This document shows, piece by piece, positions 1 to 6,032 of a DNA stretch of 6,032 bases. The position numbers and the translations under genes were made by a program. Numbering within the stretch: the first letter of the stretch is position 1; each line of letters opens with the position of its first letter. Where the stretch lies: assembly GCA_018671205.1 (NCBI GenBank), contig JABHIC010000140.1, forward strand, positions 1-6,032, written 5' to 3'. A model generated the notes under the pieces. That model made no database searches. It worked only from the letters and a program-made list of their open reading frames with translations, and had not been told where the DNA came from. This stretch comes from Gammaproteobacteria bacterium. GTDB lineage: Bacteria > Pseudomonadota > Gammaproteobacteria > GCF-002020875.

Positions 1-2
1 AT

Positions 3-131
3 AAAAGGCATGCAATCAGTGAGCTGCAATTTCAAATTGACCTATTTGAATCGAAAGTAGAGCAAATGAATTTTAATATACTGGGGCAAAGCGTCCAAAT
101 AATCCAGAAATCTGGATTAGTGGATTGTTAG
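3..131 (+). CDS. possible C-terminal tail of an upstream protein (5' partial)
   Basis: This frame is open from the window edge to a TAG at 129-131, giving 42 residues that end in KSGLVDC. The peptide has a mixed hydrophobic and charged pattern (for example ISELQFQIDLFESKVEQM) that could be helical, but I recognise no family. An open stretch this short can arise by chance in AT-rich DNA; the first 120 bases are only about 34% G+C. The frame is the same one used by the LamG/PKD gene that begins directly after the stop. It could therefore be the end of a separate gene, the 5' part of gene 1 cut off by an amber mutation, or non-coding sequence. I cannot decide between these from this window. Confidence 0.25.
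   Translation, partial: KRHAISELQFQIDLFESKVEQMNFNILGQSVQIIQKSGLVDC
100..119. repeat. perfect inverted repeat with 9-base arms
   Basis: TAATCCAGA at 100-108 is followed by AA and then its exact reverse complement TCTGGATTA at 111-119. As RNA it would form an 8-bp stem with a 4-base loop. No T-run follows, so it does not look like an intrinsic terminator. It lies about 10 bases before the amber codon and upstream of the LamG coding sequence, so an operator-like site or a chance palindrome are both possible. Confidence 0.4.
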
Positions 132-3100
132 AGGTCCCCTTTAGAGGATAGCCTGAGTGCCGGTTTAGTCGCTCACTATCCATTTGAGGGGAATGCAAAT
201 GATGCTAGTGGGAATGGGAATAACGGCGCAGAGAATGGTGGCATTACTTATGCTACTGGTGTAGATGGGCAGGCAGCCAGTTTTGATGGATCAAGCAAAG
301 TTTTGGCCAGCAATCCTTTCGGAGCATCGTCTTCTCCAATTGAAATCACAGTTTCAGCCTGGATAAATACACAGACCACAAAATATCGAGCTGGAATTGT
401 GGCTCAACATGCAGCATGTGGTGGTAATGGACCGAATAGGTTTTATATGCAAATCGCAGGACACAGTAATGATAGAAATGTATGGGCACATACATATTCC
501 GGAGGCAATAATATTTATGTTGACTCGGATTCTGTTGATGATGGGCAATGGCATCATCTAGTCTTAAAGCAAGATGACACTAACGTTTATCTTTATGTGG
601 ATAATAACCTTCTCGGGAGTACTGAGTATTCATTGTCTGGAACTGTTGACCCAGATATTAATCTTTCTATTGGGGGGTTTCCAATTACATCATGTAGCCC
701 AGATGATAATTTCGAAGGGTTAATCGACGAGGTTCGTATTTATAATCGTTCATTGTCAACAACAGAAATCCAACAACTCTACACAATCTCAGCTCCAACC
801 CCTAACGTAGCCCCAACAGCTTCCATAACCGCTTCATCCACCACTGGCACATCACCCCTTACAGTCACTCTAGACAGCACAGGATCAACAGACAGTGACG
901 GCAGTATTGCAAGCTACAGCTGGTCTACATCAGATGGTCAGACAGCAACCGGAAGCACGGCTTCACTTCAATTCACTACCGCAGGAAGCCACACAGTAAC
1001 GCTCACCGTGACTGATGACGATAGTGCAACAGGCACGGCCACCGAAACCATAACCGTTACGGAACCAGCAAACCTGTCACCGACTGCCCTTATCACAGCT
1101 ACTCCAGACAGTGGTACTACACCACTCACAGTTGCACTGGATGGCTCAGGTTCTACCGATAGTGATGGCACCATATCCAGTTACAATTGGGGTACGTCAG
1201 ATGGGCAGACAGCAACCGGAAGCACGGCCTCACTCCAATTCACTACCGCAGGGAGCCACACAGTAACGCTCACCGTGACGGATGATGATGGTGCAACAGG
1301 CACGGCCACCGAAACCATAACTGTTACGGAACCAGCAAACCTGTCACCTACGGCTCTTATCACAGCTACTCCAGACAATGGTACTGCACCACTCACAATT
1401 GCACTCGGTGGCTCAGGTTCCACCGACAGTGATGGCAGCATTGCAAGTTACAGCTGGAGTAGTTCAGATGGTCAATCTGCAATCGGAAGCACGGCCTCAC
1501 TTCAGTTCACTACCGCAGGAAGCCACACAGTAACCCTCACCGTGACGGATAACGATGGTGCAACAGGCAGTGCCACTGAAACCATAACCGTTGCGGAACC
1601 AGCAAACCTGTCACCTACGGCTCTTATCACGGCTACTCCAAACAGTGGCACAGTACCATTAACCGTTCTCCTGGATGCTTCGGCCTCCACCGATAGCGAT
1701 GGGACAGTCTCCAGCTATAGCTGGAGTGCGTCAGATGGGCAGACTGCGACAGATGCCGCCCCCTCTCTTACCTTTAATTCAGCAGGGGAGTATCTCATTA
1801 CACTGGTCGTCACCGATAACGATGGTGCTACCTCAACAACGACTACAACCGTTACTGCAGCAGATGTCCATATGCCTGTGGCAGCCTTTACGGCAACCCC
1901 CATGATAGGATCAGTCCCACTCACGGTGACTCTCGATGGCAGTGGTTCCACAACGCCTAATGGTTCTATTGTTGCTTATCAGTGGAGTAGCCGTGGTGGT
2001 CAAGATGGAATTGGCAGCACTGCGTCCTTTACCTTCGATGAGGTAGGGACTTACACCATCACCCATACGGTGGTTGATAGCTCAGGGCTGACCGGCTCCA
2101 GTGCGCAGGATATTACTGTAACTGAGGCTCTGACCGCTACAATTACGGCTACCCCAACGAGTGGTGTAGCCCCATTAACCGTTGCTCTTGATGGCAGTGG
2201 CTCAACTACACCAAATAGCTCAATCATTGCCTACAATTGGAGCAGTAGTGATGGTCAGCTTGCCGTTGGGAGTAGAGCATCTCTTACATATGATAGTGCC
2301 GGAAGCTACACAATTACCCTTACCATTATCGATGATGGAGGTGATACCGCTACCGCCACCGAGACGATCACCGTACAAGAGGAGACGGCCTCTCTGGGCT
2401 ACAACCCTACGGCGCGTCCCTCACCACAGGTGATTGCGGGAGGAATCAGCCCCTCACAGATAGATCTGAACGATACTGAGCTAGACATCATGGCTATCGT
2501 ACGTCCGGGAATACTGTCAACAGACCGGGTTACCTTTCAGTCGGGAGACCAGTCGTTTGCACTGGAGATGGTTCCTGCCGGTGTTCTGGCAAATGGTGAT
2601 GAGCTCTACAAGGTGGTCTATAACTTTGCTAGAGGAGCATTTGCCGAGCAGACACTGCCCACTCTTTGGGGGGCAGACTCTGATCAGTTCAATGTGATTG
2701 CTTATGACACAGGAGAGGTTACCTCTCACAAATTTCCCAATCTGATGTTTGGCAACTTCCCCGCTCAAACCGTAACTACGAGAGCGCAAGAGCCACTGGA
2801 CTACCTCACTACAAAACGTAGAGGCCCACAGGTCATTATGGGGGGACTGAGCCCCTCCAAGATTGATCTGAATGATACCGAGTTTGATGTCATCGCCTTT
2901 GTGCGGGACGGAATACTACCGATTGAACAGGTGAGTGTCTCTCAGGTAGAGGGTAGCTTCGGTATGGAGATGAATGCCTCTGGTCTACTCGACAATGGTG
3001 ATCGAGCCTACAAGATCACCTACACCTTTCAGCGTGGCACTTTCCCGGCAGGAACGGTGTTGAATGCCCTATGGGGTGACCGTTTTGGTCAGTTCAATAT

Positions 3101-3176
3101 CACCGTAGTCGATCAGGCTCAACAGAGAAGCCACAACTTCCCCGATATTATATTTGGTAACTTCCCGGCACAGTAG
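132..3176 (+). CDS. LamG-PKD repeat surface/secreted protein, 5' end unresolved
   Basis: This is a large modular protein that is probably exported and may bind a ligand or surface; the role is inferred from domain type only. The frame is open from 132 to TAG at 3174-3176. In order it encodes a LamG/concanavalin-like jelly roll (about 162-782), opening with GLVAHYPFEGNANDASGNG and closing with the typical GLIDEVRIYNRSL strand. Six PKD domains follow (804-2384), then two copies of an unrecognised roughly 115-residue domain (2424-2768 and 2826-3173), both ending FGNFPAQ. The LamG part has two cysteines (ACGGN, TSCSPDD) that could pair. The only standard start codon before or within early LamG is TTG at 303, giving 957 residues, but that start would remove the first LamG strands and has no convincing ribosome binding site. 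A CTG at 153 preceded by AGAGG is a rare-start alternative. No signal peptide is visible, so the 5' end may be disrupted. No LPXTG or other sorting tail is seen at the C-terminus. Confidence 0.8.
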   Translation, partial: RSPLEDSLSAGLVAHYPFEGNANDASGNGNNGAENGGITYATGVDGQAASFDGSSKVLASNPFGASSSPIEITVSAWINTQTTKYRAGIVAQHAACGGNGPNRFYMQIAGHSNDRNVWAHTYSGGNNIYVDSDSVDDGQWHHLVLKQDDTNVYLYVDNNLLGSTEYSLSGTVDPDINLSIGGFPITSCSPDDNFEGLIDEVRIYNRSLSTTEIQQLYTISAPTPNVAPTASITASSTTGTSPLTVTLDSTGSTDSDGSIASYSWSTSDGQTATGSTASLQFTTAGSHTVTLTVTDDDSATGTATETITVTEPANLSPTALITATPDSGTTPLTVALDGSGSTDSDGTISSYNWGTSDGQTATGSTASLQFTTAGSHTVTLTVTDDDGATGTATETITVTEPANLSPTALITATPDNGTAPLTIALGGSGSTDSDGSIASYSWSSSDGQSAIGSTASLQFTTAGSHTVTLTVTDNDGATGSATETITVAEPANLSPTALITATPNSGTVPLTVLLDASASTDSDGTVSSYSWSASDGQTATDAAPSLTFNSAGEYLITLVVTDNDGATSTTTTTVTAADVHMPVAAFTATPMIGSVPLTVTLDGSGSTTPNGSIVAYQWSSRGGQDGIGSTASFTFDEVGTYTITHTVVDSSGLTGSSAQDITVTEALTATITATPTSGVAPLTVALDGSGSTTPNSSIIAYNWSSSDGQLAVGSRASLTYDSAGSYTITLTIIDDGGDTATATETITVQEETASLGYNPTARPSPQVIAGGISPSQIDLNDTELDIMAIVRPGILSTDRVTFQSGDQSFALEMVPAGVLANGDELYKVVYNFARGAFAEQTLPTLWGADSDQFNVIAYDTGEVTSHKFPNLMFGNFPAQTVTTRAQEPLDYLTTKRRGPQVIMGGLSPSKIDLNDTEFDVIAFVRDGILPIEQVSVSQVEGSFGMEMNASGLLDNGDRAYKITYTFQRGTFPAGTVLNALWGDRFGQFNITVVDQAQQRSHNFPDIIFGNFPAQ
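804..2384 (+). repeat. six tandem PKD-domain repeats of gene 1
   Basis: Units start at 804, 1071, 1338, 1605, 1869 and 2130. Units 1-3 are exactly 267 bases (89 residues); units 4, 5 and 6 are 264, 261 and 255 bases. Each carries the PKD pattern: N/H-x-x-P-x-A near the start, then PLTVxLD, SxGS(T)DSDG, YxWxxxDGQ, a strand ending AGSHTVTLTVTDDDGA, and ETITV. PKD domains are Ig-like beta sandwiches, common as extracellular spacers. Units 1-3 are also very alike as DNA; for example GCAACCGGAAGCACGGC recurs exactly in units 1 and 2. That points to recent expansion or homogenisation within the array. Confidence 0.93.
1605..2506 (+). repeat. paralogous block shared with 5131-6032 (copy 1)
   Basis: This stretch covers the last three PKD units of gene 1 and the start of its C-terminal domain. 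It aligns with 5131-6032 at a constant offset of 3526 bases, with no insertion or deletion over 902 bases. Divergence is scattered through the PKD part. The final 125 bases (2382-2506 against 5908-6032) are identical by eye. The shared block probably continues beyond the right edge of the window. Confidence 0.93.
2424..2768 (+). repeat. C-terminal unrecognised domain, copy A
   Basis: This domain of about 115 residues opens with PQVIAGGISPSQIDLNDTE and ends with FGNFPAQ. It shares with copy B the fixed positions PQVIxGGxSPSxIDLNDTE, an aromatic or hydrophobic D-x-x-A-x-VRxGIL stretch, NGDxxYK, RGxF, LWG, QFN, SHxFP and FGNFPAQ. The pattern of alternating hydrophobic residues suggests a beta-rich fold. 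I recognise no named family. A linker of about 19 residues separates it from copy B. Confidence 0.85.
2826..3173 (+). repeat. C-terminal unrecognised domain, copy B
   Basis: This is a second copy of the preceding domain, 116 residues long, starting PQVIMGGLSPSKIDLNDTE and ending FGNFPAQ directly before the stop codon. At protein level it keeps the same landmarks as copy A (VRDGIL, NGDRAYK, RGTF, LWGD, QFN, SHNFP). Outside the opening motif the two are clearly diverged, so this internal duplication is older than the one that links the two genes. The repetition at the extreme C-terminus could mean an anchoring or export role, but nothing in the sequence proves that. Confidence 0.85.
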
Positions 3177-3223
3177 AACAGCAGAGCCAATAACTGGCAT
3201 TTTTGGGTTCTACACCAAGACTT

Positions 3224-3227
3224 GAGG
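3224..3227 (+). promoter_or_regulatory. ribosome binding site of gene 2
   Basis: GAGG lies six bases before the ATG at 3234. This fixes the start at 3234 rather than at the in-frame TTG at 3222, which would place the Shine-Dalgarno motif inside the coding sequence and add residues ahead of the signal peptide. The 57-base gap after gene 1 holds no strong promoter or terminator that I can see, so co-transcription with gene 1 is plausible. Confidence 0.7.
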
Positions 3228-3233
3228 TTTGTT

Positions 3234-3479
3234 ATGAAAACAACAATCAGAATTGCGCTGATACTTACTGTATGGGTAACAGCAACTGTACAAGCTGCTT
3301 ATATAAAAGTAGATGTCAATGGTAATGAGCTAGCGGATTCAGCTACTGAGTGGTCTTGTGTTTACGATGATGTCACTCAGTTGTTGTGGGAGAAGAAGAC
3401 CGATGATGAGGGGATTCATGACAAGGACAACACTTATCGCTGGGGGGGAGCTGATGAGTTAAGTCGGGGGGGGGGATAA
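3234..3479 (+). CDS. signal peptide plus N-terminal half of a DUF1566 domain, truncated by frameshift
   Basis: This is the 5' part of gene 2. The product starts MKTTIRIALILTVW and has a Sec signal peptide: a short positive N-region, a hydrophobic core and a likely cleavage site after VQA (residue 21). The mature part starts a DUF1566 (Lcl_C-like) domain, with the family's typical cysteine and tryptophan landmarks: WSCVYDDVTQLLWEKKT, then YRWGGADE. The frame then enters a run of ten G residues (3466-3475), reads Gly codons and stops at TAA 3477-3479, leaving 81 residues. The rest of the domain continues in the +1 frame immediately downstream. As written, only a short secreted fragment would be made. 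DUF1566 is widespread in bacterial exported proteins, but its molecular function is not established to my knowledge. Confidence 0.8.
   Translation: MKTTIRIALILTVWVTATVQAAYIKVDVNGNELADSATEWSCVYDDVTQLLWEKKTDDEGIHDKDNTYRWGGADELSRGGG
3442..3448 (+). repeat. seven-G homopolymer in gene 2
   Basis: A run of seven G residues encodes Trp-Gly-Gly within the DUF1566 segment YRWGGADE. It is in frame as written. It lies 17 bases before the longer G run and is a second, weaker candidate for slippage. Confidence 0.85.
3466..3475 (+). repeat. ten-G homopolymer at the reading-frame break of gene 2
   Basis: Ten G residues sit between CTGATGAGTTAAGTC and ATAACTATGGGG. Upstream, the frame reads DELSRGGG and then stops. 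Downstream, the +1 frame reads DNYGDWDSLVNG and stays open to the window end. With nine G residues the protein would read DELSRGGDNYGDWD with no stop; six or twelve would also work. Long G runs are known phase-variation sites in bacteria through slipped-strand mispairing, and they are also common places for sequencing errors. Confidence 0.9.
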
Positions 3480-6032
3480 CTATGGGGATTGGGATAGCCT
3501 GGTCAATGGTAGTAACAGTGAGACATTCTGTGGGGTGAGTGGGTGGCGGGTACCTATGATAGATGAGCTGCGCTCTATTGTGGACATCAATCAGAGCGAC
3601 CCTTCGATTGATACTGGCTACTTTCCCAGTACCCAATCGGCCTATTATAGGTCATCCTCACTCCATCCCACATCAGCCGAACAAGACGGAAGTAGAGCTG
3701 GATGGGTGCTGTATTTCGGCTCTGGTATCAGTTACGCCCTCCACAGGAATGACAATAGAGCGGTCAGATTGGTGCATGGCGGAAATTTTTCTGAGCCACA
3801 GGCAAACTTTTCCATCACCCCCTCAAGCGGATTGGCTCCGCTTACTATTGCGGTCGATGCTACAACCTCCAGCACCACTGATGGTACGATCACTGGCTAC
3901 AGATGGACCAGCAGCGATTGGCAGAACCCAGATGGAGTCACAGCATCCTTCACCTTTGATTCGGCAGGCAGTTATACCGTGACCCTGACAGTAACCGATG
4001 ATAATGGTGCAACGGGTAGTAAATCACAAACCGTTACGGTGCAAGATAGCCAATCCCCAACGAACCAGTCCCCAGCTGCATCAATCACAGCTTCAGTCAC
4101 CAGTGGTGAAGCACCTTTGACCGTCTCCTTTGACGGAGCGGCCTCATCCGACAGTGATGGCTCTATTGCAAGCTACAGCTGGACAACCTCCGATGGCCAA
4201 TCAGCAACAGGAAGCACTGCTTCACTTACCTTTAGTACAGCAGGAAGTTATACCGTGACCCTGACAGTAATCGATGATGATGGTGCTACTGCGTTGATCA
4301 CAGAGTCGATCGTAGTTACGGAACCCGCCAATGTTTCGCCTACAGCATCCATTACTGCTGCGCCAACTAACGGAACTGCACCACTCACAGTTGCACTGGA
4401 TGGCTCAGGTTCTACCGATAGTGATGGCACTCTATCCAGTTACAGTTGGGCTACGTCAGATGGGCAGTCTGCAACCGGAAGCACGGCTTCACTTCAATTC
4501 ACTACCGCAGGGAGCTACACAGTAACGCTCACCGTGACGGATGACGATGGTGCAACAGGTGCTGCAACTGAAACCATAACCGTTACGGAACCAGTAAATC
4601 TGCCACCGACTGCTCTTATCACGGCTACTCCAGACAGTGGAACTGCACCACTCACAGTTGCACTGGATGGCTCAGGTTCTACCGATAGTGATGGCAGTCT
4701 GTCCAGTTATAGTTGGAGTACGTCAGATGGACAGTCTGCAACCGGAAGCACGGCCTCACTTGAATTCACTGCTGCAGGGAGCTACACCGTTATCCTTGCT
4801 GTTACTGACGACGATGGTGCAGCAGGCAATGCCACCGAAACCATAACTGTTACGGAACTAGCAAACCAGCCACCTACCGCTCTTATCACGACTACACCAG
4901 ACAGTGGTACTGCACCACTCACCGTTGTACTGGATGGATCAGGTTCTACCGATAGTGATGGCGGCATATCCAGTTACAGCTGGAGTACGTCAGATGGACA
5001 GTCTGCAACCGGAAGCACGGCCTCACTTCAATTCACTACCGCAGGGAGCTACACAGTAACGCTCACCGTGACTGACGATGATGGTGCAGCAGGCACGGCC
5101 ACTGAAACCATATCCGTTACGGAACCAGCAAACCAGCCACCTACGGCTCTCTTCACGGCTACTCCAAACAGTGGTACTGCGCCATTAACCGTTGTTCTGG
5201 ATGCCTCAACCTCTACCGATAGCGATGGGGCAATCTCCAGTTATCGTTGGAGTACATCAGATGGGCAGACTGCAACGGGTGTTGCATCCTCTCTTACCTT
5301 TAACTCCGCAGGGGATTATCTCATTACACTGGTTGTAACCGATGATGATGGTGCTACCTCAACAACGACCACAACCGTTACTGCAGCAGACCTTCACATG
5401 CCTGTGGCAGCCTTTACGGCAACCCCCATGATAGGGCCAGTGCCGCTCACGGTGACTCTCGATGGTAGTGGCTCTACAACGCCTAATGGTTCTATTGTTG
5501 CTTACCAGTGGAACAGCAGTGGCGGACAGAGTGCCAATAGTGTCAGCGCAGCCCTAACTTTTGATGAGGTGGGTAGTTACACCATCACCCATACGGTAGT
5601 GGATAGCTCAGGGATGACCGGCTCCAGTGCGCAAGAGATTACCGTAACTGATGCTCTGGTTGCTACAATTAGTGCTACTCCAACGAGTGGTGTAGCCCCA
5701 TTAACCGTTGCTCTTGACGGTAGAGGATCGACTACACCAAATAACTCAATCGTCGCCTACCAGTGGAATAGTAGTGATGGTCAGGTTGCTATTGGGAGTA
5801 GAGCATCTTTTACTTATGATAGCGCTGGAGACTACACAATTACCCTCACCATTATCGATGATGGAGGTGATACCGCTACCGCCACCGAGGCGATCACCGT
5901 ACAAGAAGAGACGGCCTCTCTGGGCTACAACCCTACGGCGCGTCCCTCACCACAGGTGATTGCGGGAGGAATCAGCCCCTCACAGATAGATCTGAACGAT
6001 ACTGAGCTAGACATCATGGCTATCGTACGTCC
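3466..6032 (+). CDS. DUF1566 C-terminal half, eight PKD domains and start of shared C-terminal domain (3' partial)
   Basis: This is the continuation of gene 2 in the +1 frame, open to the window edge without a stop. It begins with the rest of the DUF1566 domain: DNYGDWDSLVNG, the second cysteine in FCGVSGWRVPMIDEL, then IDTGYFPSTQSAYYRSSS, WVLYFGSG and the closing AVRLVHGG (to about 3783). Eight PKD domains follow (3799-5910), then PQVIAGGISPSQ from 5950, the start of the domain that ends gene 1. The first in-frame ATG (3556) falls inside the conserved WRVP motif and has no signal peptide. Independent translation would therefore give a protein with no export signal and a broken head; this is best read as the body of gene 2. 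The whole gene, if in frame, would run from 3234 and exceed 930 residues. It is probably an exported, surface-associated or secreted protein. Confidence 0.88.
3799..5910 (+). repeat. eight tandem PKD-domain repeats of gene 2
   Basis: Units start at 3799, 4063, 4330, 4597, 4864, 5131, 5395 and 5656. Units 2-5 are each exactly 267 bases, and the last three are 264, 261 and 255 bases, the same lengths and order as the last three of gene 1. The first unit (264 bases) is the most diverged, with SSTTDGTITGYRWTSSDW replacing the usual STDSDG and DGQ motifs. Units 3-5 share long DNA stretches with each other and with gene 1 units 1-3, such as GCAACCGGAAGCACGGC, consistent with exchange between the arrays. 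Confidence 0.93.
5131..6032 (+). repeat. paralogous block shared with 1605-2506 (copy 2, cut by window edge)
   Basis: This stretch is collinear with 1605-2506 without gaps (offset 3526). The PKD part differs at scattered sites. One cluster in the seventh unit changes SSRGGQDGIGSTASF to NSSGGQSANSVSAAL. From 5908 to the window end the two copies are identical. Gene 2 therefore probably ends with the same two-copy C-terminal domain as gene 1. Confidence 0.93.

Noticed and set aside
38..82. Possible promoter for gene 1 (TTGACC at 38, TTGAAT at 46, TATACT at 77)
   Set aside because: TATACT is a good -10 match, but no -35-like hexamer sits at 16-18 bases from it; both candidates are too far away.
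968..1951. Several minus-strand open frames across the PKD array (for example 968-1174, 1181-1441, 1715-1951)
   Set aside because: They repeat with the PKD period and are reverse-strand images of the repeats. They have no recognisable domain or independent start signals.
2182..2433. Plus-strand open frame with a near-identical partner at 5708-5959
   Set aside because: The similarity between the two comes from the shared paralogous block; both are alternative-frame readings of the last PKD unit.
3186..3204. Possible intrinsic terminator between the two genes (GCCA-ATAAC-TGGC followed by ATTTTT)
   Set aside because: The stem is only 4 bp, too weak for a credible terminator.
3466..3479. Programmed ribosomal frameshifting at the G run
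   Set aside because: The needed shift is +1 (or -2). I see no slow codon or stop-driven +1 context of a known type, and slippage or sequencing error explains the run more simply. It is not formally excluded.
3563..3982. Plus-strand open frame overlapping the DUF1566-PKD junction
   Set aside because: It lies in another frame from the clearly conserved DUF1566 and PKD sequence, and its translation resembles no protein family.

Overview
The window reads as a bacterial accessory locus for large, modular, repeat-built extracellular or cell-surface proteins. All coding is on the + strand. The organism cannot be named from the sequence. The Gram-negative-style signal peptide, the GAGG ribosome binding site, and the LamG, PKD and DUF1566 repertoire would suit an aquatic gammaproteobacterium, but this is a loose inference. 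No RNA gene, mobile-element gene, CRISPR array or minus-strand gene is supported.

Layout. Positions 1-131 are AT-rich and hold an open frame that ends at an amber codon (129-131); it may be the tail of an upstream gene or a broken 5' part of gene 1. Gene 1 (open from 132, stop 3174-3176) encodes a LamG/concanavalin-like head, six PKD domains, and two tandem copies of a roughly 115-residue C-terminal domain that I do not recognise. It has no visible signal peptide or ordinary start codon ahead of its LamG domain. After 57 bases comes gene 2, with a clear ribosome binding site and signal peptide at 3234. It encodes a DUF1566 (Lcl_C-like) head, then eight PKD domains, then the start of the same C-terminal domain, and it runs off the window. 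Gene 2 is split by a run of ten G residues (3466-3475) inside the DUF1566 domain. Nine G residues (or 6 or 12) would restore one continuous protein.

The two genes are paralogues with different N-terminal heads on a shared stalk and tail. The block 1605-2506 aligns with 5131-6032 at a constant offset of 3526 with no insertion or deletion, and its last 125 bases are identical. The last three PKD domains have the same order and lengths in both genes, while the number of upstream PKD units differs (three against five). G+C rises abruptly where the LamG head joins the PKD array. Together this suggests a family of head-swapped surface proteins shaped by duplication, gene conversion and repeat-number change, with a possible on/off switch in a homopolymer. 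The biological role (adhesion, glycan binding or matrix) is inference from domain types only.
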